A stretch of DNA of 64,000 nt from NCBI GenBank assembly GCA_947631955.1, contig CANRNJ010000016.1:1-64000 (forward strand), in the 5' to 3' direction. Positions 24,698-33,594 of this stretch are shown here, in pieces. Numbering within the stretch: position 1 is the stretch's first letter; every line of letters starts with the position of its first letter. The notes under the pieces are model-generated. The model did not search any database, was not told the origin of the DNA, and saw nothing but the letters and a program-made list of their open reading frames with translations. The translations under genes were made by a program, and so were the position numbers. Source of the DNA: an uncultured Lachnospiraceae bacterium (GTDB lineage: Bacteria > Bacillota > Clostridia > Lachnospirales > Lachnospiraceae).

Positions 24698-26525
24698 AAT
24701 CCGCGGGGCCGTTTCGCAGAAGGAACCCGTGGAAGTAATTCAGAAAATCGGGGTCGTCATAGACCGCGTCACAGCCTGCGGCCGGGGTCTGGTTATTGCG
24801 GCGCCAGATTTCGGCCGCCTGTTTTTTTAATTCCATGATTTCGAGATAGCCCAGATAGTATTTCGGATAATTGCAGGGCTCCTCGGCGATATAGGAATAG
24901 ACTGCGGCGGCGGTGTTGGCATCCGCAGTACCGAAAGAGGCCAGAATGTTCTGTATGTCTTCAAGCTCCGCTCCATCGTAATGAATGGCGATATCCAGCA
25001 GGGAGTACAGACACAGCTGTATCTTCCGGTCTAGCCGGCATGCGTGGTAATATCCGGCCGCATCGGGGTGTTGGCTGCCTGCAAGTTCAGCCGCATAGTC
25101 ATAGGAAGCGAATTCCGCATACATGGCCCAGCCTTCCACATATCCCCCGTAATACAGAACGCTTCGGAAAGGCGTCATGCCCGACAGAGCGCAGGATTTT
25201 TGACTGTACACCGTCTGGTAAAGGTGGCCGGGGTAACCTTCGTGGGCAAGCGTCGTAAACAGAGAGAGATCGTCGGACACATCCGGCGTATTGATATATA
25301 TGGTATTGTTCAGAGCGTTGTCTACCGGCGGCGTCATGTAGAAGGCCGGGGCGGAATACGGCGCCAGACTGTCGTCCACATATTTGATCGTACATTCGAC
25401 AGGCCCGGAATTTTTGTCGGAAGGGATGCCGGGGTAATCCTCCTCGACGGCACTTTGGAGATGATCCAGCATTTCCTCCGGCGTCATATCGGGGAGAAGA
25501 TCGTTTTCCGACACGAACATGTTCCGGAGAGATTCGTCTGAACGCAGCAGATTTCCCAGTTCCGTATAGTTGGCTGCCAGATCGTCGTACAGAAGCTGTC
25601 TGATCTCGCCGATGCTCCGGTATGAACCGGTCCGCAGGCGCAGCAGCGCCTCATAATATTCTTTCCCGCCTGCGTAATGAGCCAGTCCGCAGGTGTCTTT
25701 GCCGGTCCCTTTCAGAAGGGTCAGCCCGTCGGCGGTCTTGTCGTAAGCAGGCGCCACGACGGTGGTCAGCAGCCGGTTGTTGTCCGACTCATACGCCAGT
25801 GCTTCCTGCCGTGTTATCAGCCCCTTGTCTACAAGCTTCTCCAACCGGCTGGCAAAAGTGGTTTCCAGAAAATGGGTGTCGTTTTCCAACTGCTCCGTAT
25901 CCATCAGAGCCGAACATTGCCGAATCACCTTGTCGGCGGTATGGTCGGACATGAAGAGTCCTGCCGCGGATTTTTCCTGCTCATATGTTATCAGGCCGTT
26001 TAGATGATCCGGGATCTGCTCCAGAATCTTTAAGTACATCTCGATGTCCTGAACATCGTCTATGCGGTACTCGGCCAACAGGATCGGCAGTTCGGAAATG
26101 GCGCCCGAAGAGGGCGAAAGCGGTTCGGCGAAATAAGGATAAGCTGCCGTGCGGCTGACCGCCTCGATATAAGTGCCCAAAAGACGGCAGAGATACCGAT
26201 TGGCTTCCGACAGATTCTTATCCTCGTATGTCTGGAGCTGTTTCCTGGCAATCGACAGGGCATAGATGTCATTGGCCGCGTCGCCGGCATGATACACGGG
26301 CAGAGTCAGGGCGGCTTCGTCTATGCGGCAGGTTTCGGGATGGTCGATGGAATAATGGAACTGGATCGGATCAGCCTGCAGTTCCTGAAGGAAAAAGTCC
26401 TCCGCAAAAGCTTCAAATTCCGAATCCGCATGATTGTATAAATAACCGGAGAGAGTGGCAGTACAAAAACCTGCAAAAATGATGAGAGCGGCAGCCCACT
26501 GACGGATAGATAAGGTACGTTTCAA
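24666..26525 (-). CDS. DUF885 family membrane-anchored metallopeptidase-like protein
   Basis: 619 aa. An N-terminal signal anchor (about 10-30, IRQWAAALIIFAGFCTATLSG) places it outside the membrane. The body matches DUF885 (COG4805): FYMTPPVDNALNNTIYINTP, then the zinc motif TLAHEGYPGHLYQ (HExxxH), and EGWAMYAEF, whose Glu is the likely third ligand. Related proteins are zinc carboxypeptidase-like enzymes of unclear substrate. Transcribed alone, convergent to and overlapping the FabT-like gene by 32 nt. Confidence 0.82.
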   Translation of the reverse strand: MKRTLSIRQWAAALIIFAGFCTATLSGYLYNHADSEFEAFAEDFFLQELQADPIQFHYSIDHPETCRIDEAALTLPVYHAGDAANDIYALSIARKQLQTYEDKNLSEANRYLCRLLGTYIEAVSRTAAYPYFAEPLSPSSGAISELPILLAEYRIDDVQDIEMYLKILEQIPDHLNGLITYEQEKSAAGLFMSDHTADKVIRQCSALMDTEQLENDTHFLETTFASRLEKLVDKGLITRQEALAYESDNNRLLTTVVAPAYDKTADGLTLLKGTGKDTCGLAHYAGGKEYYEALLRLRTGSYRSIGEIRQLLYDDLAANYTELGNLLRSDESLRNMFVSENDLLPDMTPEEMLDHLQSAVEEDYPGIPSDKNSGPVECTIKYVDDSLAPYSAPAFYMTPPVDNALNNTIYINTPDVSDDLSLFTTLAHEGYPGHLYQTVYSQKSCALSGMTPFRSVLYYGGYVEGWAMYAEFASYDYAAELAGSQHPDAAGYYHACRLDRKIQLCLYSLLDIAIHYDGAELEDIQNILASFGTADANTAAAVYSYIAEEPCNYPKYYLGYLEIMELKKQAAEIWRRNNQTPAAGCDAVYDDPDFLNYFHGFLLRNGPADFKTLSDLLSS

Positions 26526-26623
26526 GATGATACCTTCCGATTGGATTTGTATTAATATATGAGATGCACGGAAGAATCATGATAGATCATGGCGGGGTGC
26601 CGAAAGAAGGATGGAACGGGCGC

Positions 26624-27712
26624 TCAGAAGACAATGCGGTCGCGTCCGCTTTCCTTGCCGAGATATAATTTATCGTCCGCTTCTTTCAGGATCGCGGTCA
26701 GATTGCTCTGGAAGTCATATTCCACCAGACCGTAAGTCAGAGATATGGAAAAAGTTTCGCTTCCTCCGTCGAATACGATCTCCTTGATCTTCTGCCGGAG
26801 AGTTTCCAGAGAGATCTTGGCTTCGTCGCCGTTGGTATCAGGGAAGATCAACAGAAATTCTTCACCGCCCCACCGGGATATGAAAGAACCGGAAGGCAGC
26901 GCTTCGGTGAATGTAGAGGCCAGTTTCTGCAGCACGATGTCCCCCACGTTATGGCCGTATGTGTCGTTTATCCGTTTGAAAAAGTCGATGTCGCACAGAC
27001 AGATACTGACGGAATGTTCCGCGGACGTCAGAAGACCCTCCAGATACTCCAAGGTACTGCGGCGGTTGTGCAGAGATGTCAGGGGATCGATGCTCGCCTG
27101 CATTTTCAGCTGCTGATTGTACTCGATCAGCTTGCCCTCCAGCGCCTGTGTGTCCGTGCTGAAGAAATATGCCAGCATGGACATGGACCAGAAGATCGCA
27201 AAAGAGTTAAGAAGCTGGAAACGATTGATGACATCTTCCGGTATGCTGATGCCCGGATTGTTGTTCTGACAGTAAAAGAACAGATACAGGCGCAATGCCA
27301 AAAGCGCCAACACATAGGCGATCTTGAAATGCTCCTGACGGTATTTTGCAAAAAAGCAGAAAAACAGAAGTACAAAAATAAAAGTCTGTACGCCGATGTT
27401 CCAGCCGAATATGCGCACGTTGACCACGACCCAGACGAGCATACAGAGATTCAGCATACAGTAAGATACAAAAGTACGCTGATAATATGACCACACAAAG
27501 ATGCCCAGAAAGACGATCATCGATACATAAAAGAAAATCCTGCCCTTGGTGGAAGCCACCGGCTGAAAAAGAACAATGTTGAAAAAAGAGTAGGCTACCA
27601 TGGTGAGCATAAGGAGCCTGGTCACGATGATAAGCTTGGCAGATTCATTTCGGTCGCCGGTATCCTTGCAGATCAGCTTATATAATTTGTTGAATATATT
27701 CGTTTCTTTCAT
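26624..27712 (-). CDS. membrane diguanylate cyclase (GGDEF)
   Basis: 362 aa. Residues ~25-190 hold five to six hydrophobic segments, an integral sensor region of unknown ligand. Residues ~205-362 form a GGDEF domain: IDPLTSLHNRRS, CDIDFFKRINDTYGHNVGD and the active-site loop RWGGEEFLLIFPD (GGEEF, a functional variant). The RxxD inhibitory site normally five residues before the loop is missing (PSGSFIS), so product inhibition may be absent. Makes c-di-GMP. GAGGAG lies upstream of the ATG. Divergent from the histidine kinase gene. Confidence 0.88.
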   Translation of the reverse strand: MKETNIFNKLYKLICKDTGDRNESAKLIIVTRLLMLTMVAYSFFNIVLFQPVASTKGRIFFYVSMIVFLGIFVWSYYQRTFVSYCMLNLCMLVWVVVNVRIFGWNIGVQTFIFVLLFFCFFAKYRQEHFKIAYVLALLALRLYLFFYCQNNNPGISIPEDVINRFQLLNSFAIFWSMSMLAYFFSTDTQALEGKLIEYNQQLKMQASIDPLTSLHNRRSTLEYLEGLLTSAEHSVSICLCDIDFFKRINDTYGHNVGDIVLQKLASTFTEALPSGSFISRWGGEEFLLIFPDTNGDEAKISLETLRQKIKEIVFDGGSETFSISLTYGLVEYDFQSNLTAILKEADDKLYLGKESGRDRIVF

Positions 27713-27793
27713 ATTGTCTGCCGTGCAGATCTCCTCATAAAATAATATCTTTATAATACACTATATTTCACGTTTATGCAAATGCGCAAATTA

Positions 27794-27824
27794 AAATTGC
27801 AATTTATTCAAAGATTGGTAGAAT
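27794..27824 (+). promoter_or_regulatory. candidate promoter of the sensor kinase operon
   Basis: TTGCAA (27797-27802), 16-bp spacer, TAGAAT (27819-27824). The -35 lies inside the 12-bp palindrome AAATTGCAATTT (27794-27805), which could be a regulator site. Confidence 0.45.
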
Positions 27825-27891
27825 GTAAGAAAAGAGCAGTAAAAAAGGCGGCTGCATCGGCGGTCTTGTACAGGAGCGTAAGGAGAACCGG

Positions 27892-29424
27892 ATGGAGTAC
27901 GGGAAAAGGAAATATTCCATAAAGTATAAGCTGAGTATGCTGACAGTGATCATAGCGGTCCCCTTTCTGACGATGGTCCTGTATCTGATCTATGCGCTGC
28001 ATGATTACAGCGCCGCGTATGACACGATCGTGAGCAATATGACGATCGCAAACAATTACAATCTGAATTTTAAAGAGGAGATGGACGAGAGCCTGTACAA
28101 ACTGGTCGTAGGCGCCGTGACATTTGAATCCATCGGAGAAGATGCCAGCCTTCAGGATCCTTATTATCTGATCGGCGAACTGCGCAGCGAGTTCGGTAAT
28201 TTGATGCGTATCACGACGGACGGCGAAAGCATAGCGTGGCTGCAGATCCTGATGCGCAATCTCGATACGCTCGAAGACCGGGTAGACGACATCAAAGCCA
28301 ATCTGGACAATAAGAACAGTTATGATATGAACATCGAAATGCTCGATAACAATATTTATATCATGACTGAACTGGTACAGGACGATATTCAATATTACAT
28401 TTATTATCAGACAAAAAGCATGGAGTATCTGACAAAGCAGCTCAATGACCGGGTGCATGTCTTTACGGTATTCTGCGCCATTACGCTGGCCCTGATCCTG
28501 ATCTTCGTGATCGTGCTGACGGTCATGACCGTAAAAGGCATCATAAAGCCCATTCAGGAACTGTCGCAGGTGGCTCAGAAAGTTTCGCAGGGCGATTTTT
28601 CCGCAAGGGCCAAAGTAGATACACAGGATGAAGTGGCGGTCTTGGCAGACAGCGTCAATATCATGACGGAAAACATAGAAGGATTTGTCCGCAAGATCAA
28701 AGAGGATGAACGCAAGATGCGGCAGGCGGATCTGCGTCTTCTCCAAGAACAGATCAATCCGCATTTCCTTTACAATACGCTGGATACGATTGTGTGGCTG
28801 ATCGAGGGCAACGACCCCGACAAAGCGGTAAATATGGTCATGTCGCTGTCGGAATTTTTCAGACTGGTGCTGAGCAAGGGTAAGGAATACATCACCATAC
28901 AGGAAGAGGAGATGCATATCAGGAGTTATCTGGAGATCCAGCAGGTGCGCTATCGGGACATCTTAGAGTATGAGATCCATATCGATCCGGAACTGTACCG
29001 GTATCAGATCCTCAAATTAACGCTGCAGCCGCTGGTGGAGAACTCCCTGTACCACGGCATCAAATATAAACGGGCCAAAGGCCGCATCGTGGTGACGGGG
29101 ACCATGGCGGAGGACGGGATCCATCTTAAGGTGGAAGACAACGGCGTCGGCATGGAACCGGAAGAATTGAAGAAACTGCAGAGCGAGATCGTGAAGCCCT
29201 GCAAAAATACCGACAAGGGATTCGGGCTTGCCAATGTCAATGAGCGTATCCGGATGAATTACGGTATGGAGTACGGACTGACGATCGATTCCAAAGCAGG
29301 ACAAGGGACCCGCGTGGAGATCCTGATCCCGGCGGCCGCATATGAACAGACAGGTCCTTTGGAGGAGGAGCAGCCGGATCAGGCGGGGAGAGCGCAGGAT
29401 GGAAAAGAAAATGGAGCAGAGTAA
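27892..29424 (+). CDS. sensor histidine kinase (LytS/YesM type, HisKA_7TM-independent)
   Basis: 510 aa. First membrane helix about 15-38, an extracytoplasmic helical region to ~190, second helix ~195-220, a HAMP domain (IIKPIQELSQVAQKVSQGD), then the His_kinase domain of PF06580 with the phospho-His in QINPHFLYNTLDTI near residue 288, and an HATPase domain with VEDNGVGMEPEEL and GFGLANVNERI. Kinases of this class pair with YesN-type regulators in sugar use. The next gene, a tethered sugar-binding protein, overlaps its end by 26 nt and probably supplies the ligand-sensing part, as XylFII does for LytS in Clostridium beijerinckii (inference). Confidence 0.88.
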   Translation: MEYGKRKYSIKYKLSMLTVIIAVPFLTMVLYLIYALHDYSAAYDTIVSNMTIANNYNLNFKEEMDESLYKLVVGAVTFESIGEDASLQDPYYLIGELRSEFGNLMRITTDGESIAWLQILMRNLDTLEDRVDDIKANLDNKNSYDMNIEMLDNNIYIMTELVQDDIQYYIYYQTKSMEYLTKQLNDRVHVFTVFCAITLALILIFVIVLTVMTVKGIIKPIQELSQVAQKVSQGDFSARAKVDTQDEVAVLADSVNIMTENIEGFVRKIKEDERKMRQADLRLLQEQINPHFLYNTLDTIVWLIEGNDPDKAVNMVMSLSEFFRLVLSKGKEYITIQEEEMHIRSYLEIQQVRYRDILEYEIHIDPELYRYQILKLTLQPLVENSLYHGIKYKRAKGRIVVTGTMAEDGIHLKVEDNGVGMEPEELKKLQSEIVKPCKNTDKGFGLANVNERIRMNYGMEYGLTIDSKAGQGTRVEILIPAAAYEQTGPLEEEQPDQAGRAQDGKENGAE

Positions 29425-30451
29425 GAGTATGCACATCAATAAGATCGCGGTCATACTGCTGTCGGCATTGCTTGTGTTTATGCTGATGCTTGGATGGGGC
29501 CTCGGATTGTTCGCGGATATTGAGGAAGAGCCGTATGTGAACGGGGACACCGACAGGATCGTGGTAGGCGTATCCCAACTGGGCAGCGAATCCAGATGGA
29601 GGACGGCCAATACGGAGTCGGTTCAGAATACTTTCACGCAGAAGAACGGTTATTTTTTGATCTTCAACAATGCCAGACAGAAGCAGGAGAACCAGATCAA
29701 GGCTCTCCGCAGCTTTATCTCGCAGCGGGTGGACTATATCGTCTTTTCGCCGGTTGTTGAAACCGGATGGGATACCGTGCTTCAGGAGGCCAAAGAAGCG
29801 GGGATCCCCGTTATACTGATGGACCGGAACGTGGATGTGGAAGACGACAGCCTTTATGTGACCTGCGTGGGAAGCGATTTCGTCAAAGAGGGGGAACAGG
29901 CAGGGTACTGGCTTGAAAAAGAACTGAAAAAGCGCGGCGCGGCCGATGAAGATATCCATATCGTGGTGTTGAAGGGAACGGAAGGATCCTCGTCACAGAT
30001 AGGCAGGACGGAGGGATTTTTCTCGGTGGCAGAAGATCATGACAACTGGATCGTTCTGGGACAGGAGTATGCCGATTTCACGTCCGCCAAAGGCCGGGAA
30101 GTGATGGAGGGGATGCTTAGGAGATACCGCGATATCGATGTGGTGGTTTCGCAGAATGACGATATGACGTTTGGAGCCATAGAAGCTATCCGCGAATCCG
30201 GCAGGACTGTGGGAGTGGACGGGGATATCATCGTCATATCGGTGGATGGCACGCACGATGCGCTTACGATGGTGGCGGACGGGATGATCAACGTGGATAT
30301 CGAGTGCAATCCCAATCAAGGGGAGTATGTTTCCGACGTGATCGAAAGTCTGGAAAACGGAATGGAAGTTGAGAAGCAGTATTATGTGGATGAGAATGTC
30401 TTTACCATAGACAATGTGACCAAGGATGTTCTCAGCCAGAGAAACTATTGA
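29399..30451 (+). CDS. membrane-tethered YtfQ-like sugar-binding protein (sensor component)
   Basis: 350 aa from ATG 29399 (GGGGAG upstream). A single hydrophobic helix (about 14-36) with no lipobox Cys, then a type I periplasmic-binding fold: IVVGVSQLGSESRWRTAN, FSPVVETGWDTVLQEAKEAG, PVILMDRNVDV, GTEGSSSQIGRTEGF, VSQNDDMTFGAIEAI, and NPNQGEYVSDVIESL. These blocks are like YtfQ, the galactofuranose/arabinose-type binding protein. Lying between kinase and regulator genes and being membrane-tethered, it is more likely a sensor subunit than a transport protein. The ABC importer further on has its own binding protein. Confidence 0.82.
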   Translation: MEKKMEQSKSMHINKIAVILLSALLVFMLMLGWGLGLFADIEEEPYVNGDTDRIVVGVSQLGSESRWRTANTESVQNTFTQKNGYFLIFNNARQKQENQIKALRSFISQRVDYIVFSPVVETGWDTVLQEAKEAGIPVILMDRNVDVEDDSLYVTCVGSDFVKEGEQAGYWLEKELKKRGAADEDIHIVVLKGTEGSSSQIGRTEGFFSVAEDHDNWIVLGQEYADFTSAKGREVMEGMLRRYRDIDVVVSQNDDMTFGAIEAIRESGRTVGVDGDIIVISVDGTHDALTMVADGMINVDIECNPNQGEYVSDVIESLENGMEVEKQYYVDENVFTIDNVTKDVLSQRNY

Positions 30452-30480
30452 AACGCAGCGATCGATTTATGGGGGACCCT

Positions 30481-32103
30481 ATGCTGAAAGTATTTCTTGT
30501 GGAAGATGAAAGTATAGTCAGGGAAGGACTCCGGGACAATATCCCGTGGCAACAGTGGGGATACCGTTTCGTGGGCGAGGCGTCGGACGGAGAGATGGCG
30601 CTGCCTTTGATTCAGGAAACACAGCCGGATGTGCTGCTGACGGATATCAAAATGCCTTTTATGGACGGCCTGTCTTTGAGCCGTATCGTTCACCAGGAGT
30701 TTCCCGATACGAAGATCATCATAATCAGCGGCCACGACGATTTCGAGTACGCGCAGCAGGCCATTGCCGTAGGCGTGGAGCAGTATCTGCTCAAACCCAT
30801 CACGAGGGGCGTCCTGCAGAAAGTGCTGTCCGAACTTAAGATAAAGATCGAAACGGAGCGGGAACAGAAGAATTATCAGGAAAAATACCAGAACGAGGCG
30901 AGAGAGTACGAGCAGTTTTCCCGAACCAACTTTTTTGTCAAAGTTCTGGAAGGCCGGATGCCGGTACAGGATATTTATAAAGAGGCGGCGGAACTGTCCA
31001 TAAAGATCAATGCGCCCTGCTACAATCTGTTCATGTTCAGCCTTCAGGAGAAAAAGACCGTCGAGAACGCCGGGCAGGAGTCCGAGGCATTTGCAAGAAA
31101 AAGGGAAGAGCTTCTGCGTTACTTTGTGCGGTATCCCGAACATGTGGTATTCCGATGGAACATCAATACATATGGCGTCCTGCTGAAAGGAAGCGGCGAG
31201 CAGATCGGGGAACTGACGTCCCGATGTCTGGAGAATGTGGAGCGCATCTGCAGTCCGGTGCAGAATGAGTTTGACTGGTATGCCGCGGCGGGAGAGCCGG
31301 TGGAACGGCTCAGTATGCTGTCGGACTGTTACGGCAGAGTCAACCATTTGTTTGCGTACCGGTTCCTGATGCCGTCGGTACATATTTTTACCAAAGAAGT
31401 GACGGACAATTATATACCGCTTAAGGCGGGAGTAGGCATTGAGGATATCGATTCCGACAAGGTGGCGCCGGAACTGATCCGGGATTTCCTGCAGCGGGGG
31501 ACCCACGATGAGATCGGAGAGTTTGTGGACAGCTGGCTGCACAGTCTGCAGGAAGCGCTCGGCTCAAAACTGTTTCAGAATTATCTGATCTATCATGTCT
31601 ATTTCGTCGCGCTGGCTTATATCGAATCCATCGGCTGCGGCAAAGCGCAGCTGTTGGATCTCATGGGAAAAGACCGCGTGCGGGAGATGGATCCGGGAGC
31701 GGAGGAACTTTCTCCCTATATACAGGGGATACTGGAGAAAGCGATGGAGCTGCGCGATCAGGTATCCGACCACCAGAGCCGGAAAGTGCTCAGACATGCG
31801 CTGGACTATATTGAGGAAAACTATATGCAGGAAACGCTGTCGTTAAATACGGTGGCCAGTGAGGTAAATGTCAGCGCCAGTTATTTCAGCGCGATCTTCA
31901 GTCAGGCGATGGAGGTGACTTTCATCGAGTATGTGACCGGCAAACGAATGGAGAAAGCCAAAAAACTGCTGCGCCAGACCGAGAAGCCGTCAGGGGATAT
32001 TGCGCTTGAAGTCGGTTATAAAGATCCCCATTATTTCAGCTTCGTGTTTAAGAAGACGCAGGGCTGTACGCCGAGAGAATACCGCGCAAGGATCAGTAAT
32101 TAA
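30481..32103 (+). CDS. YesN-type response regulator with AraC helix-turn-helix
   Basis: 540 aa from ATG 30481 (an upstream TTG frame at 30448 overlaps the previous stop). Receiver domain 1-120 with acidic pocket VEDES and phospho-acceptor Asp55 in LLTDIKMPFMDG, Lys in LLKPI. A long linker region of unknown fold runs ~130-430. The C-terminal AraC/XylS domain (about 435-540) has SLNTVASEVNVSASYFSAIF and DIALEVGYKDPHYFSFVFKK. Likely activates the sugar importer genes when phosphorylated by the kinase at 27892. Its 3' end overlaps that of the convergent repressor gene by 11 nt. Confidence 0.9.
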   Translation: MLKVFLVEDESIVREGLRDNIPWQQWGYRFVGEASDGEMALPLIQETQPDVLLTDIKMPFMDGLSLSRIVHQEFPDTKIIIISGHDDFEYAQQAIAVGVEQYLLKPITRGVLQKVLSELKIKIETEREQKNYQEKYQNEAREYEQFSRTNFFVKVLEGRMPVQDIYKEAAELSIKINAPCYNLFMFSLQEKKTVENAGQESEAFARKREELLRYFVRYPEHVVFRWNINTYGVLLKGSGEQIGELTSRCLENVERICSPVQNEFDWYAAAGEPVERLSMLSDCYGRVNHLFAYRFLMPSVHIFTKEVTDNYIPLKAGVGIEDIDSDKVAPELIRDFLQRGTHDEIGEFVDSWLHSLQEALGSKLFQNYLIYHVYFVALAYIESIGCGKAQLLDLMGKDRVREMDPGAEELSPYIQGILEKAMELRDQVSDHQSRKVLRHALDYIEENYMQETLSLNTVASEVNVSASYFSAIFSQAMEVTFIEYVTGKRMEKAKKLLRQTEKPSGDIALEVGYKDPHYFSFVFKKTQGCTPREYRARISN

Positions 32104-33205
32104 CAGGACGATCCGTGGGGGGGGGCGAAGGCGATGCGCTTTCCCGGCTGACCAGTTCCCACGGCAGCTCTTGGGACGATACGGGGATGCCCTGAAGAGC
32201 CTGAAGCATACATTCGGCTGCGCAGGTCCCCATTTCATGCGGCTTGTGCGTCAGTGTAGTGATGCGGATACTGCTCAGCTCGCTCAGATAACTGTTGTCA
32301 AAACAGACCACGGCGATATCGTTTGGGATCGAGAACCCGGCGTATTGCAGTTCTTTGATGATCCAGTAGGCGATTTCGTCGTTGTAACAGATCAGCGCGG
32401 TGCAGGGTCTTAACTGTTTATGTATAAAGTCAAAAAGAAACTGCGTGTCCTGTTTTTTTTCGAGCATATCCTGCTGCATGGTGGTAAACCAGCCGATCCG
32501 TTCGTCCAAAACGACGCAGCCGCAGTCGCGCATACAGGTGATGAATCCCTGATAGCGCTCGATGCCCTGTATATCGTCCATCTTGAAAAATCCCGCGATA
32601 TCCGTATGCCCGTGGGAAAAAAGATATTGTCCGAGCAGATAACCGCCGTAGAAGTTGTCGTCCTTGACGCAGACCGCCCACGGAGGCGCAGGACAGATCC
32701 CGCCGTGAAGAAAGATAATAGGCATTTTCCGGCGGTGCAGTTCTTCGTACAGGTCCGTGTTGGGATTGGGGAGCGCGCTCTTGCAGCCTTCCGCAATGAG
32801 GCCGCGGATCGGTTTGTCCAAGATCTCTTTCAGGTATTCCCTTTCTCTGGCCAGTTGATTGCCGGTAATAAACAGTTTCAGGATAAAGCCGTGTGCGGTG
32901 AGAACAGAGCGGATATCGGCGATCAGGTCGGGATAGATATATTCCTGATCACTGGAGATTATCAGCCCGATGGTATTCTGTGCCGGGTCCGCGGACAGTC
33001 CGGTAGCGTATGACCCGCTTCCCTGTTTCTTGACGATCAGGTCCTGCGCGCACAGAAGGCTCAGAGCCTGACGGACGGTCTGTCTGCTCATATGGTATTG
33101 TCTGCACAGTTCAGCTTCTGTGGGAAGTTTGTAGATCCCGTTTTTTATATCCGCCGAGATCTGGTCTTTCAGACGGGCGGCGAGGATCTGGTATTTAGGC
33201 GGCAT
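32093..33205 (-). CDS. AraR-like repressor: GntR DNA-binding domain fused to LacI-type sensor domain
   Basis: 370 aa. Residues ~4-70 are a GntR winged helix (LPTEAELCRQYHMSRQTVRQALSLL, VKKQGSGSYA). Residues ~77-370 are a LacI/periplasmic-binding-type effector domain (IGLIISSDQEYIYPDL, IIFLHGG, GGYLLGQYLFSHGHTDIAGF, ALICYNDEIAYWIIKEL, VCFDNSYLSELSSIRITTL). The same architecture is known from AraR of Bacillus, which binds L-arabinose. Divergent from the ABC importer, so it probably represses that operon. GGAAGGGGAG lies upstream of the ATG. Confidence 0.85.
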   Translation of the reverse strand: MPPKYQILAARLKDQISADIKNGIYKLPTEAELCRQYHMSRQTVRQALSLLCAQDLIVKKQGSGSYATGLSADPAQNTIGLIISSDQEYIYPDLIADIRSVLTAHGFILKLFITGNQLAREREYLKEILDKPIRGLIAEGCKSALPNPNTDLYEELHRRKMPIIFLHGGICPAPPWAVCVKDDNFYGGYLLGQYLFSHGHTDIAGFFKMDDIQGIERYQGFITCMRDCGCVVLDERIGWFTTMQQDMLEKKQDTQFLFDFIHKQLRPCTALICYNDEIAYWIIKELQYAGFSIPNDIAVVCFDNSYLSELSSIRITTLTHKPHEMGTCAAECMLQALQGIPVSSQELPWELVSRESASPSPPPTDRPVNY

Positions 33206-33316
33206 ATATCGGCTCCCCTTCCTCTTGGTATCAAACAGCGGGCATTAAATTTTGTTATAAATCATAGCTGTTGACTTAAAATAATATAAATATCAAACGT
33301 CATATAGATAGAAGTG

Positions 33317-33351
33317 CCAATCCGTTTTATAGGAAAAAAGGATTGGTTTTT
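33317..33351 (+). terminator. terminator-like hairpin upstream of the importer promoter
   Basis: CCAATCC pairs GGATTGG with a 16-nt loop, then TTTTT. It reads on the plus strand but lies upstream of the importer promoter, so it may insulate or attenuate an upstream start. The loop is long, so strength is uncertain. Confidence 0.4.
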
Positions 33352-33405
33352 CAAAACAAATCCAAAAAAATCTAACTTATTCATAAAAAATATAACACAT
33401 TTTAC

Positions 33406-33447
33406 CAAATTTGTATTTAATTATTTAAAAATACTCAAATTTGTATT
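33406..33447. promoter_or_regulatory. candidate repressor operators, two CAAATTTGTATT boxes
   Basis: Direct copies at 33406-33417 and 33436-33447, 30 bp apart, close to three helical turns. Each carries a palindromic AAATTT core, and the second sits in AATAC-TC-AAATTT-GTATT, an inverted repeat. Lies ~40 bp upstream of the importer -35 box. The ATTTGTA part resembles ARA boxes of Bacillus AraR (inference). Confidence 0.5.
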
Positions 33448-33487
33448 GTTTGTTTCACCAAAATAAAAAAACTGGAATGAAATGACA

Positions 33488-33516
33488 TTGACGGCATATT
33501 TTTATCTTGATAAAAT
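33488..33516 (+). promoter_or_regulatory. sigma-A promoter of the sugar ABC importer
   Basis: TTGACG, 17-bp spacer, TAAAAT. Transcription would start about 70 nt before the binding protein gene. Confidence 0.7.
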
Positions 33517-33594
33517 GTTGGCACAGGAGCAGACGAAAAGTGTTTGCTCTGAAACTTCAAATTCTAATTCAATCAATTAAGGGAGGAAAAAAGA

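Larger units (their letters stand above)
33206..33594. other. AT-rich divergent regulatory region between repressor and sugar importer
   Basis: 389 bp with no gene. It holds a hairpin with T tail (33317-33351), two direct copies of CAAATTTGTATT (33406-33417, 33436-33447), and the importer promoter (33488-33516). The first ~100 bp is the leader of the minus-strand repressor. Base composition is far richer in A and T than the flanking genes. Confidence 0.75.
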
